Shown: piece by piece, positions 34,804 to 44,090 of the stretch
Layout of the letters: every line of letters starts with the position of its first letter
Position numbering within the stretch: position 1 is the first letter of the stretch
Source of the DNA: Mariniflexile gromovii
Lineage (GTDB): Bacteria > Bacteroidota > Bacteroidia > Flavobacteriales > Flavobacteriaceae
Length of the DNA: 64,000 nucleotides
NCBI RefSeq assembly: GCF_017814435.1
Contig: NZ_JAGJCB010000002.1
Coordinates: forward strand, 248,001-312,000
Direction: 5' to 3'
Position numbers and translations under genes: made by a program
The notes under the pieces: generated by a model
Database searches by the model: none
What the model was told of the DNA's origin: nothing
What the model saw: the letters and a program-made list of their open reading frames with translations, nothing else

Positions 34804-37131
34804 TTAAAAATTTAAATCATCTGGAGTGTTAGAATCATTACCATCAACATAGTTACCATTACTTTTAGAGCAATCTACATTAATAGAAAGGTTTCTGGGC
34901 ACTTCAAAATTACTGGTTGATACATCTAGGGTTTTATCTGCATAACAACTTTTCATGAACAATCCCCAAATTGGTAGAGCCATAGAAGCTCCTTGTCCAT
35001 AAGTTATGGATCTAAAATGTGCAGCCCTATCTTCACCTCCAACCCATACACCTGTTACAAGATTTGGTACCATACCCATAAACCATCCATCACTTTGGTT
35101 TTGGGTAGTTCCTGTTTTTCCGGCAACCGGGTTTGTAAATGCATAAGGAAATCCTGTAATAATTTCTTTATAAACACCATAAGGTTCGCCAGTTCTTCTC
35201 AATCTAGCACCAGAACCAGATTCTACAACTCCTTGAAGTAATTTTACGGTAACATAGGCTTCTTCTTCACCTAAAACATCGCGTGTTTCTGGTTTAAACT
35301 GATATAAAATAGTACCATTTTTATCCTCAATAGTAGTTACCATTACGGGTTTTGTATAAACTCCCTTGTTGGCAAAGGCTGCATAAGCACCTACCATTTC
35401 GTAAACGCTTAAATCGGCTGTTCCCAATGCGATGGATGGTACCGCAGGAATATCAGATTCAACACCTAGTTTTTTAACCAAATCTATCACAGGTTTAGGC
35501 CCTACTTTATCCATTAAACGTGCTGTAATTGTATTTACAGAATTTGCTAACGCATCTTTTAGCGTTCTAGAACCTCCATAACCACCATCAGAATTCTTAG
35601 GGCACCAGTCTTGTAGGTTTCCGTATTTGTTTGCCTCTATACAAAAAGGGGTGTCTGGAAATACATCGCAAGGTGAATAGTGTAATTGATCTATGGCCGT
35701 AGCATAAACAAATGGCTTGAAGGTAGAACCAACTTGTCGTTTCCCTTGCTTTACCATGTCGTATTGAAAATGCCTGTAATTAATACCGCCAACCCATGCT
35801 TTAACATAACCTGTTTGCGGCTCCATGGCCATCATACCTGTACGTAAAAATGTTTTATAATAACGTATAGAATCAATAGGCTTCATAACCGTATCAAACT
35901 CTGTCGCTTTTCCTTTTTCCCATGCAAAAACAGACATTTCGGTTGGTTTGTAAAAAGAGGCTTCAATTTCTTTATCAGACTTTCCTAAATCATATTTCAT
36001 TTTTCTCCAACGTTCTGATTGCTTCATAGCGCCTTTTAACAATTTGTCGATTTCTTCTTTTGATAAATCTATAAAAGGAGCTGTTTTATTTTTTTCAGGT
36101 GTATTCTGTTTGAAGAAAGCCGCTTGCAACCTAGACATATGATCTTGCACAGCGTTTTCAGCATATAACTGCATTCTATAATCGATAGTAGTATGAATTT
36201 TTAAACCATCATTATATAAATTCCATTTTGTACCATCTGGTTTCGGATTGTTTTTTATCCAATCCTTCATAAACCCATCTAAATAGGTTCTAAAATAGGT
36301 AGCAAGACCATCACGATGTGATTCTGGATTGTAGTTTAAATCCAGTGGTGTTTTTTGAAGAGAGTCTTTAACTTTCTCATCAATATAATTGTACTTATAC
36401 ATTTGCGCCAATACCACATTTCTTCGTTGAAGTGTAAGTTCAGGACGCTTTCTAGGATTGAATAAAGATGAGTTTTTAAACATCCCAACAAGCATTGCCG
36501 ATTCTTTTAAATCCAAATCTTGGGGTTCTTTCCCAAAATAGATTTTAGCGGCACTTCTAATACCATCGGCATTGTTTAAAAAGTCGTATATATTAAAATA
36601 CTGGGCAATAATTTCTTCTTTGGTATATTGGCGCTCTAAACGGGTAGCTATAATCCACTCTTTAATTTTTTGGGTCATCCTCCCCAATTTGTTTTTAGAA
36701 CCTTCCCCATGAAACAACTGTTTTGCTAATTGTTGAGAAATGGTACTGGCGCCACCGCCTCTGCCCAATTTAACAATAGCTCTTAATGTACCAACGGCAT
36801 CGATACCAGAATGGTCGTGAAAACGTGCATCTTCAGTTGCCAGTAAAGCTTCTACTAAATGCTTTGGTAATCCATCATATTCAACTGGCGTTCTATTATC
36901 ATTTAAATAAAACTTACCTATTGTTTTTCCATCAGAAGAAATAATTTCAGCGGCTAAATTTGTTTCGGGGTTTTCTAAAACCGTGTGGTCTGGCATCTCA
37001 CCAAAAAGCCCCCAAGAGGCAAATAAAAATATAAGTATTGCAAACAGAATACCTCCTAAAAACAGCATCCAAAACCAACGAATGTATTTTGAAAAGTCTT
37101 GAGTTTCTGGTGTTTGATTTTTTGCTGCCAT
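34804..37131 (-). CDS. Penicillin-binding protein 1A, bifunctional peptidoglycan synthase
   Basis: The 775-residue class A PBP has an N-terminal transmembrane anchor (about 19-41). The GT51 glycosyltransferase domain carries E100 in ATEDARFHDHSGID and GGASTISQQLAKQLF. The transpeptidase domain has nucleophile S469 in STFK, S531-V-N533, and K672-T-G. It polymerises and cross-links glycan strands on the periplasmic face. The C-terminus is an acidic, Asn/Asp-rich tail. The gene follows gldH and ricT on the same strand, an order I associate with flavobacteria. Confidence 0.95.
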   Translation of the reverse strand: MAAKNQTPETQDFSKYIRWFWMLFLGGILFAILIFLFASWGLFGEMPDHTVLENPETNLAAEIISSDGKTIGKFYLNDNRTPVEYDGLPKHLVEALLATEDARFHDHSGIDAVGTLRAIVKLGRGGGASTISQQLAKQLFHGEGSKNKLGRMTQKIKEWIIATRLERQYTKEEIIAQYFNIYDFLNNADGIRSAAKIYFGKEPQDLDLKESAMLVGMFKNSSLFNPRKRPELTLQRRNVVLAQMYKYNYIDEKVKDSLQKTPLDLNYNPESHRDGLATYFRTYLDGFMKDWIKNNPKPDGTKWNLYNDGLKIHTTIDYRMQLYAENAVQDHMSRLQAAFFKQNTPEKNKTAPFIDLSKEEIDKLLKGAMKQSERWRKMKYDLGKSDKEIEASFYKPTEMSVFAWEKGKATEFDTVMKPIDSIRYYKTFLRTGMMAMEPQTGYVKAWVGGINYRHFQYDMVKQGKRQVGSTFKPFVYATAIDQLHYSPCDVFPDTPFCIEANKYGNLQDWCPKNSDGGYGGSRTLKDALANSVNTITARLMDKVGPKPVIDLVKKLGVESDIPAVPSIALGTADLSVYEMVGAYAAFANKGVYTKPVMVTTIEDKNGTILYQFKPETRDVLGEEEAYVTVKLLQGVVESGSGARLRRTGEPYGVYKEIITGFPYAFTNPVAGKTGTTQNQSDGWFMGMVPNLVTGVWVGGEDRAAHFRSITYGQGASMALPIWGLFMKSCYADKTLDVSTSNFEVPRNLSINVDCSKSNGNYVDGNDSNTPDDLNF

Positions 37132-37165
37132 AGTTTAAGTGGCTTAAGATTTTTAATTTATAAAA

Positions 37166-37660
37166 TTATTTTTTGCTAGGTCTTTCAATTCTAAAACCAA
37201 CATCGGTAATACCTTCAAGCTCAACAACGCCATTAACTTTGCCATTTTCGCGCATAGCATGTTGAATTTTAACCACATAGTTTCCTTTTTCTTTAAAAAC
37301 AACCTGTTCTTTATACCAAAGTTTGTTTTCTTTTATACCAGTTAAACCTGTGCCTAAAAGTTTGCCTGTTGGATCTGCCATTTTGTATTCTAAAGTATCT
37401 TTTAGAGTTTTCCCATGTGGAAAAGTCATTTCAACAATTAGGAAGATGTTATTGTATTTATAGGCATTGGTGTTTCTTAAATTAACAAACAAATTGTAGG
37501 CGTTTGTTGAATCTGGAGCTTTGATATTGAAGGTTGCCACAGAATCTTTATGCCATTTGTTTGGTACCGTTTCATACACATCGAAAACACGATTTGGGTC
37601 ACAAGATGTAAACACAAAAGAAACTAATAAAAAAAATAAAGGTGCACTATTTCTCAACAT
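37166..37660 (-). CDS. gldH: Gliding motility lipoprotein GldH
   Basis: The start at 37660 gives 164 residues beginning with a lipoprotein signal, with the lipobox ending FTSC and C20 as the lipidated residue. The mature part opens DPNRVFDVYETVPNKWHKDS, characteristic of GldH, which is needed for gliding and type IX secretion in Flavobacterium. A longer reading from 37822 would add a Lys-rich stretch lying inside ricT and is not credible. The gene overlaps the ricT end by 14 bases, so translation is probably coupled. GldH is placed in the cell envelope, and its exact task is not settled. Confidence 0.9.
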   Translation of the reverse strand: MLRNSAPLFFLLVSFVFTSCDPNRVFDVYETVPNKWHKDSVATFNIKAPDSTNAYNLFVNLRNTNAYKYNNIFLIVEMTFPHGKTLKDTLEYKMADPTGKLLGTGLTGIKENKLWYKEQVVFKEKGNYVVKIQHAMRENGKVNGVVELEGITDVGFRIERPSKK

Positions 37661-38903
37661 TTTTAGTGTTTTGAGGTTTATTTCTATTCTTTTTGTTTCT
37701 GTTATTATTTTTTTTAGCACCTTGACTTTGGTTCGTTTTGTTTTCAGGAGCAGTATTTTTATTACCTTGATTTTGTTTTCGTCTATTGTTTTTACGTTTT
37801 TTACTCGGTTTTGGACTATCAAATCGTGTTAAACTATCTTGACCTACAACGTTCCCAAAATCGGTTTTAGTATCTTCCGAAACTTCTGAAGCGTATTCTT
37901 CTAAACTGGCAACCTTTTGGTTTTTCTTGTTTAAGCTAATAATTTCATTAGCTTGATCGGTGGTTATTCTATGCCAATTTGCCCACTCCCCTTCGTAAGC
38001 ATACCACATATGTCCTTTAAAAATATCGGTTTTTTGGCATACGGCTGTTCCTTTTTCGGTTTGAAGTTTTATTTCTGTTTTTGGAAAACTTTTTAAAGCA
38101 TCTAGGTAACTATCCAATTCGTAGTTCAAACAACATTTTAGTTTACCACATTGCCCTGCAAGTTTTAATGGGTTTAGCGATAATTGCTGGTAACGTGCTG
38201 CCGATGTGCTTACCGAACGAAAATCGGTTAACCAGGTAGAACAACATAATTCGCGACCACAAGAACCAATACCGCCAAGTCTTGAAGCTTCTTGACGAAA
38301 ACCAACTTGTTTCATCTCAATTCGGGTTCTAAACTCGCGTGCAAATACTTTGATAAGCTCTCTAAAATCTACGCGTTCTTCAGCGGTGTAATAAAAAGTG
38401 GCTTTACTGGCATCGCCTTGAAATTCGATATCGGAAATTTTCATTTGCAACTTTAAATCAATCGCAAATTGACGTGCACGCACCTTCATAGGTTCTTCTT
38501 TTTCACGTGCATCTTTCCAAATATCAATGTCTTTTTGACTTGCTTTTCGGTAAATTTTTAGAATTTCTTCAGGGGTTTCTGAAATATTTTTGCGCTTCAT
38601 TTGAACACGCACCAATTCCCCCGTAAGGGTAACCATACCAATATCATGACCAGACTGGGCTTGTGTAGCTACCACATCACCAATACTTAATGTTAAATTT
38701 TCGGTATTGTGATAGTATTCTTTTCTACCATTTTTAAAACGGACTTCAACCCAATTAAACGGTTTTTCTCCGTTAGGAAGCGACATGTTGGCAAGCCAAT
38801 CGAACACGGTTAGTTTGTTACAACTGTCCGTTCCACATGTGCCATTATTTTTACATCCTTTTGGTTGACCGTCTTTTCCAGTTGAACAACTGTTACAAGC
38901 CAT
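37647..38903 (-). CDS. ricT: PSP1-domain protein RicT
   Basis: The 418-residue protein has a cysteine-rich N-terminus (MACNSCSTGKDGQPKGC) and a central PSP1 domain with the family hallmark RLGGIGSCGRELCCSTWL and AGQCGKLKCCLNYE. In B. subtilis, RicT/YaaT forms an Fe-S complex with RicA and RicF that affects RNA processing and phosphorelay. Those partners were not seen here. The last ~80 residues are a Lys/Asn/Gln-rich, disordered tail that could bind RNA. The gene leads a ricT-gldH-pbp1A unit. Confidence 0.9.
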   Translation of the reverse strand: MACNSCSTGKDGQPKGCKNNGTCGTDSCNKLTVFDWLANMSLPNGEKPFNWVEVRFKNGRKEYYHNTENLTLSIGDVVATQAQSGHDIGMVTLTGELVRVQMKRKNISETPEEILKIYRKASQKDIDIWKDAREKEEPMKVRARQFAIDLKLQMKISDIEFQGDASKATFYYTAEERVDFRELIKVFAREFRTRIEMKQVGFRQEASRLGGIGSCGRELCCSTWLTDFRSVSTSAARYQQLSLNPLKLAGQCGKLKCCLNYELDSYLDALKSFPKTEIKLQTEKGTAVCQKTDIFKGHMWYAYEGEWANWHRITTDQANEIISLNKKNQKVASLEEYASEVSEDTKTDFGNVVGQDSLTRFDSPKPSKKRKNNRRKQNQGNKNTAPENKTNQSQGAKKNNNRNKKNRNKPQNTKNVEK

Positions 38904-39041
38904 AAGTTTTTATATATTGATTCCGACTAAAACCAGAGCTTTACCGGAAGAAGGTTCATAATTCTTTTAAAAACGTAAAGATAAGATTATTCTAAAGACT
39001 TAAAGCAAAGAATTTTTAAGATCGTATTTCAAATAAAAAAA

Positions 39042-40115
39042 CTACTTGTTTTGCTTCTGAAAATGATCAAAAATGTTTCTTAAATCCTTTTTATGCGGCA
39101 AATGGTCTGCACGTCCTTTCTTAAAGATATCGTTGCTATTGCCTTGTCCTTTACGCAGTTCCTTCTGTTCTTCATAAGGCAAACGGTTTATCTCCATACA
39201 GGTTGTAGAGCAACAGTTTTCCATTTCTTCCTTGCATTTTGGACATTGAATAAATAGCAAATGGCATGCTTCATTGGCGCAATTGGTATGCACATCAAAA
39301 GGTTCGCCACATTGGTGGCAATTGGCTATCACATCGTCGCTTATTTTTTCCGCGCGCCTGTCATCAAACACAAAGTTTTTTCCTAAGAATTTATTCTCTA
39401 ATTTTTGTTCGTTTACTTGTCTGGTATATTCAATAATGCCGCCTTCCAATTGGTACACGTTTTTAAAACCTTTGTGCTTAAAGTAGGCACTGGCTTTTTC
39501 GCAACGAATACCACCGGTGCAATACATTACCAAATTTTTATCTTCTTTATGGTCTTTTAAGTCGGCTTCAATAATATCTAAAGAATCCCTAAACGTATCC
39601 ACATCGGGGGTTATAGCATTTTTAAAATGGCCAATTTCACTTTCGTAATGGTTTCGCATATCAACCAAAACGGTATTTTCATCTTCAATAAAATCATTAA
39701 ATTGTTCTGCTGCCAAGTGAATGCCTTTGTTAGTTACATCAAAGGTATCATCATCCAAACCATCGGCAACAATTTTATTGCGTACTTTTACTTTTAGCTT
39801 TAAGAACGACTTGTTGTCTTGCTCAATAGCGATATTCAATCGGATTCCTTTTAGAAAATCGATACTGTCTAAGTGTTCTTTAAATTCATTAAATCGGTCG
39901 GCAGGTAAAGAGAGTTGCCCGTTAATACCTTCGTGAGCTACATAAATTCTACCCAATACCTCTAAGGCATCCCAGGTTAAAAATAAATGATCTCTAAAAA
40001 TTTGTGGATTTTCAATTTTAGCGTACTGATAAAAAGAAAGCGTCAAACGTTTTTTTCCTGCTTGGTCTATTAATTCGGCTCTTTCTTTTGCGCTTAATTT
40101 ATTGTACAGTTGCAT
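39042..40115 (-). CDS. trhO: tRNA uridine(34) hydroxylase, rhodanese family (TrhO)
   Basis: The 357-residue protein matches TrhO/YceA, which forms 5-hydroxyuridine at position 34 of certain tRNAs using O2. The N-terminal acylphosphatase-like domain (about 25-115) is followed by a rhodanese domain with catalytic C199 in VMYCTGGIRCEKASAYF. The C-terminal cysteine-rich region (CHQCGEPFDVHTNCANEAC, then CPKCKEEMENCCS) looks metal binding. It has its own Bacteroidota-type promoter and is a single gene. Confidence 0.93.
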   Translation of the reverse strand: MQLYNKLSAKERAELIDQAGKKRLTLSFYQYAKIENPQIFRDHLFLTWDALEVLGRIYVAHEGINGQLSLPADRFNEFKEHLDSIDFLKGIRLNIAIEQDNKSFLKLKVKVRNKIVADGLDDDTFDVTNKGIHLAAEQFNDFIEDENTVLVDMRNHYESEIGHFKNAITPDVDTFRDSLDIIEADLKDHKEDKNLVMYCTGGIRCEKASAYFKHKGFKNVYQLEGGIIEYTRQVNEQKLENKFLGKNFVFDDRRAEKISDDVIANCHQCGEPFDVHTNCANEACHLLFIQCPKCKEEMENCCSTTCMEINRLPYEEQKELRKGQGNSNDIFKKGRADHLPHKKDLRNIFDHFQKQNK

Positions 40116-40155
40116 GCTATACTAATGTTTTAAGGTTAAAGATTGTTTTAAGGCA

Positions 40156-40187
40156 CAAAGTTACAATTTTTAAAAAAACTAGCACAA
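40156..40187 (-). promoter_or_regulatory. trhO promoter
   Basis: On the minus strand TTG (40185-40187), 21 bases, then TAACTTTG (40156-40163) match the Bacteroidota consensus. The -7 box is 41 bases before the trhO ATG. Confidence 0.7.
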
Positions 40188-40194
40188 TAATCAC

Positions 40195-40226
40195 AAAAAA
40201 AGCACCCATTTATAAAACAGGTGCTT
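40195..40226 (-). terminator. Minus-strand terminator upstream of trhO
   Basis: Stem AAGCACC/GGTGCTT (40200-40206 with 40220-40226) is followed on the minus strand by seven T residues. It would end a minus-strand transcript coming from the recA side, yet no annotated minus-strand gene lies there. A 23-codon ORF (40255-40326, starting MNILHLLINS) is the only frame available. The rest of the 290-bp gap holds the trhO and recA promoters. Confidence 0.55.
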
Positions 40227-40344
40227 CCTAAGAATAGTTTGAGTTAGTCTGCGTTTAAAGCATTCTTAATATTTGTTTCATAGCAATATCTTCCCAACTA
40301 TTTATTAGTAGATGCAAAATGTTCATAAAGGTTGCGTTATAAAA

Positions 40345-40375
40345 TTGTAAGATGACGAAACTTATAGTATTTTAG
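40345..40375 (+). promoter_or_regulatory. recA promoter
   Basis: TTG (40345-40347), 20 bases, then TATTTTAG (40368-40375), a one-mismatch -7 box. The start of transcription would be near 40380, about 25 nt before the recA ATG. No LexA-like palindrome was noticed. Confidence 0.55.
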
Positions 40376-40405
40376 CATCCATTACTTCAGAAAATAAAAA
40401 TAAAA

Positions 40406-41419
40406 ATGAGCAGCGAAAAAGAAGCTAAATTAAAAGCACTAAAACTTACATTAGATAAATTAGACAAAGCCTACGGAAAAGGTACCGTAATGAAAATGAG
40501 CGACCAAGCGGTTGTAGATGTTGATGCTATTTCATCGGGGTCTCTTGGTTTGGATATTGCCTTAGGCGTTGGCGGTTACCCACGCGGACGTGTAATCGAA
40601 ATTTACGGACCGGAATCTTCGGGAAAAACAACCCTTACTTTACATGCTATTGCCGAAGCACAAAAAGCTGGTGGAATTGCCGCTTTTATTGATGCTGAAC
40701 ATGCTTTTGATAGATTTTATGCTGAAAAATTAGGTGTAGATTTAGAAAACTTAATTATCTCGCAACCGGATAACGGTGAACAGGCTTTAGAAATTGCCGA
40801 TAATTTAATTCGTTCAGGCGCTATTGATATTGTAGTAATAGATTCTGTAGCTGCCTTAACGCCAAAAAGCGAAATTGAAGGCGAAATGGGCGATTCTAAA
40901 ATGGGGTTACACGCACGTTTAATGTCGCAAGCCCTTAGAAAGCTTACCGCTTCCATAAGCAAAACAAACTGTACCGTAATATTTATTAACCAATTACGTG
41001 AAAAAATTGGAGTTATGTTCGGTAACCCAGAAACTACAACGGGTGGTAATGCTTTAAAGTTTTACGCATCGGTTCGTTTGGATATCCGTCGTTCTACACA
41101 AATTAAAGAAACCGATGGTAACGTTACAGGTAACAAAACCCGCGTAAAAGTGGTTAAAAACAAAGTGGCGCCACCTTTTAAAACGGCTGAATTCGATATT
41201 ATGTATGGAGAAGGTATTAGTAAAGTTGGCGAAGTTTTAGATATTGCCGTTGAAAACGAAATCATTAAGAAGAGTGGTTCTTGGTTTAGCTACGATGAAA
41301 CCAAACTGGGGCAAGGTAGAGACGCTGTTAAAGCACTCATAAAAGACAATCCAGAACTCATGGAGGAACTCGAAGTTAAGGTTAGAAAAATAGCCAAAGC
41401 CGCTTCAGCTTCAGAATAA
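40406..41419 (+). CDS. recA: Recombinase RecA
   Basis: The 337-residue recombinase forms filaments on single-stranded DNA for strand exchange and SOS signalling. The Walker A motif is [10 protein letters not shown], and Walker B is in [12 protein letters not shown]. Loop 2 includes [21 protein letters not shown]. The C-terminus is shorter and less acidic than in E. coli (353 residues). It has its own promoter and a strong terminator, so it is monocistronic. Confidence 0.98.
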   Translation: MSSEKEAKLKALKLTLDKLDKAYGKGTVMKMSDQAVVDVDAISSGSLGLDIALGVGGYPRGRVIEIYGPESSGKTTLTLHAIAEAQKAGGIAAFIDAEHAFDRFYAEKLGVDLENLIISQPDNGEQALEIADNLIRSGAIDIVVIDSVAALTPKSEIEGEMGDSKMGLHARLMSQALRKLTASISKTNCTVIFINQLREKIGVMFGNPETTTGGNALKFYASVRLDIRRSTQIKETDGNVTGNKTRVKVVKNKVAPPFKTAEFDIMYGEGISKVGEVLDIAVENEIIKKSGSWFSYDETKLGQGRDAVKALIKDNPELMEELEVKVRKIAKAASASE

Positions 41420-41422
41420 TTT

Positions 41423-41454
41423 AAAAAAATCCCGATGTGTATCGGGATTTTTTT
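41423..41454 (+). terminator. recA terminator
   Basis: A perfect 14-bp stem AAAAAAATCCCGAT/ATCGGGATTTTTTT with a 4-base loop lies four bases after the recA stop, with the U-tract in the 3' arm. Confidence 0.9.
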
Positions 41455-41521
41455 GTTTTAATACGCAACCTTTTGGGTACAAACGCATCTATAAATAAAA
41501 ACTGTTTTAAAGATAATTTTT

Positions 41522-41935
41522 ATGAAAAAGCTAATTGCCCTAAGTTTAGCTTTAGTTTTGCTCGTTTCGTGCAGTTTAAATGACGACAACGACACACACT
41601 ATAGCTTTGAAGTTTTACCGGTAGAAAGTGTTGATATTCCTAGCGAATTTACACTAGGAGAAACATACCCTATAACGGTTACGTATTTAAAACCCACAGC
41701 ATGCCATGTTTTTAAGGAATTCTACTATTCAAAAAACCTAAATGAACGTACTGTGGCACCTATTACTATAGTTTATGAAAATGATAATTGTGAAACTTTG
41801 GATAATGTTTCAGAAGAAGCTACTTTTAACTTTATAGTTACAAGCAATGGCTCTTACATTTTTAAGTTTTGGCAAGGTGAGGACATTAATGGAGAAGACC
41901 AGTATTTAACCATTGAAGTACCAGTAGTAGAGTAG
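41522..41935 (+). CDS. Putative lipoprotein, unknown function
   Basis: The 137-residue protein has a lipoprotein signal peptide with lipobox LLVSC (C17). The mature part is acidic at first (SLNDDNDTHY) and then beta-rich, ending TIEVPVVE. C61 and C89, one near each half of the domain, could pair in a disulfide. I recognise no family. It follows recA after a terminator and precedes a sigma-factor gene by 28 bases, so it might belong to that transcript. Confidence 0.75.
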   Translation: MKKLIALSLALVLLVSCSLNDDNDTHYSFEVLPVESVDIPSEFTLGETYPITVTYLKPTACHVFKEFYYSKNLNERTVAPITIVYENDNCETLDNVSEEATFNFIVTSNGSYIFKFWQGEDINGEDQYLTIEVPVVE

Positions 41936-41963
41936 TTTAGGTATAAATTAATACGTATTTAAT

Positions 41964-42506
41964 TTGAGTTTAGATCAACTCATAGAAAGTTGTAAAATTA
42001 ATGATACTAAAGCACAAAGTGAATTGTATAAACTCTTTTCGAGTAAGCTATTCGCAGTGTGCTTAAAGTATTCACGTAACTATGCCGAAGCCGAAGATAA
42101 TTTGCAAGACGCATTTTTAATAATTTTCAAAAAAATTGATCAATATAAAAGTAAAGGTTCGTTTGAAGGCTGGCTAAAACGGGTTACCATAAATACCGTA
42201 TTGCAACAATATAGAAACGAAAAGGTTTTTGAAATAGTAAACGAAAACATTATTGATGAGGTTGAAATAGATATTGATGAAGACACATTATCCATCGATT
42301 ACCTTTTACGAATCATACAAGAATTGCCAGACAGGTACAGATTGGTTTTCAACCTATATGTGCTAGATGGATATTCGCACAAAGACATAGCAAGTATGCT
42401 AGGTATAAACATAGGTACTTCAAAATCAAATTTAGCGCGTGCTAGACAAATTTTGAAGCAAACTATTGAAGATTACAAAACAACACACAGTTTACAATCA
42501 TTATAA
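41964..42506 (+). CDS. ECF-type RNA polymerase sigma factor
   Basis: The 180-residue protein has sigma-70 region 2 (AVCLKYSRNYAEAEDNLQDAFLIIFKKIDQY, then GSFEGWLKRVTINTVL) and region 4 (LPDRYRLVFNLYVLDGYSHKDIASMLGINIGTSKSNLARAR). It lacks regions 1 and 3, which makes it an ECF factor. The start is an unusual TTG at 41964: an in-frame TAA lies 15 bases upstream and no ATG lies between. The stop is directly followed by the ATG of the next gene (TAAATG), a membrane protein that probably acts as its anti-sigma factor. Confidence 0.9.
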   Translation: MSLDQLIESCKINDTKAQSELYKLFSSKLFAVCLKYSRNYAEAEDNLQDAFLIIFKKIDQYKSKGSFEGWLKRVTINTVLQQYRNEKVFEIVNENIIDEVEIDIDEDTLSIDYLLRIIQELPDRYRLVFNLYVLDGYSHKDIASMLGINIGTSKSNLARARQILKQTIEDYKTTHSLQSL

Positions 42507-44000
42507 ATGAATGATAAAAAACACATAGACCGGTTATTCCAAGAACACTTTAAAGATTTTGAAGTGGCTCCTAACGACAAAGTTTGGGAAAACATTGAAG
42601 CACAACTTAACCAAGACAAGAAAAAACGCCGCATCATACCTATTTGGTGGCAGTATGCAGGTGTTGCTGCGCTATTGGCACTGTTATTAACCATTGGTAG
42701 CTCGTATTTTTTTAACGAAGAAACCAGCAACCCTGTGAAAGTGGTTGATACCGAGGATACCCAATCGCGAAGTTCTAGTACCGAAAACGACACTAAAATT
42801 GCTATTGAAAAAGACCATGTTACACCTAGTAATTTAGAAAATGCTTCTAAAAACGATGTTTTAATGCCTTCTAATACTAACAAAAGTGATGCATCGCAAG
42901 AAACATCCATAGCTTCAAATCCATCTTCAATTAATACAAATGAAGATACTCAGCAAGCTGGAAGTTCTTCAAACAAACCATCGCTTGTAAAAAACAGCTT
43001 TAAAAACCCAAATAACAATGCACTTGCATCAAATTCTGAAGAAAAAAGCAACGCTACAGAAAAAAACAACGCTGTAAATTCAGCCGTTGCTAAAAATTCT
43101 GGAAACAACACGGAAGTACCTCAAAAGAAAGACCCTTTAATCGACTCCAAAAAAGCACAAGAAGTAATCACTAATGCATCTAAAGATAACACAGCGGTTG
43201 CTAAAACTGAAAATAAAACTTCACTTTCTATTGAAGAAGCTTTAGACAGTAATAAAGATATTATTGAAAAAGAAAAAAACACCAACAAGTGGCGTATTAC
43301 ACCAAATGCAGCACCTGTATATTTTAACAGTTTAGGCGAAGGGTCTTCTATAGACCCGCAATTTAACAGCAACTCTAAAACAGGAGAAGTTAACATGAGT
43401 TACGGTATTAGCGCCAGTTATGTTGTTAACAACAAAATACAAGTGCGTTCGGGCGTCAATAAAGTAAATTTAGGTTATAACACCAACAATGTAGTTGTTT
43501 ACCAATCGGTTGGCATAAGCTCTAACACGCATGCATTACAAAATGTAAATACAACTATCAGTAATGATGCTCCTGATAATTTTTCATTAGTCAGTGGTGA
43601 AAGTATAAGTGCCAAACCGGAAGACTTTGCAACTACCAATACGTCTATTAATCAGGCTTTGGCTTACATTGAAGTACCTTTGGAAATTCAATACGCACTT
43701 GTAAACAGCAAATTGGGCGTTAACCTTATAGGTGGCTTTAGCTCGTTCTTTTTGAGTGATAATAAAATATATTCGGAAGCCGAAACGGGTACACGTACCT
43801 TTTTAGGTGAAGCGAGCAATATAAATAAAGTAAGCTATAGTGCTAATTTTGGTTTAGGATTGAACTATCAGGTTTCTAAAAAAATTGACTTGAATTTAGA
43901 ACCTATGTTTAAATATCAAATTAACACGTTTAACAATACTTCTGGTAATTTCACACCATTTTTTATAGGTGTTTATACCGGATTCGCTATTAAATTTTAG
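42507..44000 (+). CDS. Anti-sigma-like protein with inner-membrane anchor and C-terminal outer-membrane barrel-like domain
   Basis: The 497-residue protein has a short charged cytoplasmic N-terminus (1-46, FQEHFKDFEVAPNDKVWENIE) that could bind the sigma factor. A single transmembrane helix follows (48-68). A long low-complexity Ser/Asn/Lys-rich stretch (about 70-250) comes next. The C-terminal beta-rich domain of about 240 residues has alternating hydrophobic strands (GISASYVVNNKIQVRSGVNKV, GLNYQVSKKIDLNLEPMF) and ends FIGVYTGFAIKF, with the terminal aromatic typical of outer-membrane barrels. The gene abuts the ECF sigma gene. Similar pairs occur in flavobacteria, but the mechanism is not known to me. 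Confidence 0.75.
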   Translation: MNDKKHIDRLFQEHFKDFEVAPNDKVWENIEAQLNQDKKKRRIIPIWWQYAGVAALLALLLTIGSSYFFNEETSNPVKVVDTEDTQSRSSSTENDTKIAIEKDHVTPSNLENASKNDVLMPSNTNKSDASQETSIASNPSSINTNEDTQQAGSSSNKPSLVKNSFKNPNNNALASNSEEKSNATEKNNAVNSAVAKNSGNNTEVPQKKDPLIDSKKAQEVITNASKDNTAVAKTENKTSLSIEEALDSNKDIIEKEKNTNKWRITPNAAPVYFNSLGEGSSIDPQFNSNSKTGEVNMSYGISASYVVNNKIQVRSGVNKVNLGYNTNNVVVYQSVGISSNTHALQNVNTTISNDAPDNFSLVSGESISAKPEDFATTNTSINQALAYIEVPLEIQYALVNSKLGVNLIGGFSSFFLSDNKIYSEAETGTRTFLGEASNINKVSYSANFGLGLNYQVSKKIDLNLEPMFKYQINTFNNTSGNFTPFFIGVYTGFAIKF

Positions 44001-44057
44001 GTTTTTGGTTAGATCTATTAGGTACTGATTTTCATTAAGCTCGAAAATCAATATCGG

Positions 44058-44090
44058 AAAAAGACTGCTCTCCCCAGAGTGGTCTTTTTT
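44058..44090. terminator. Bidirectional terminator between the anti-sigma-like gene and plsC
   Basis: A stem of about 14 bp (44058-44071 with 44076-44089; two wobble pairs) has a CCCC loop, A-run on the left and T-run on the right. The flanking genes converge, and the plsC stop lies at its edge. Confidence 0.75.

Noticed and set aside
37661-37822. N-terminal extension of GldH in the same frame
   Set aside because: It is Lys-rich, lies wholly inside ricT coding sequence and precedes a clean lipoprotein signal that begins at 37660.
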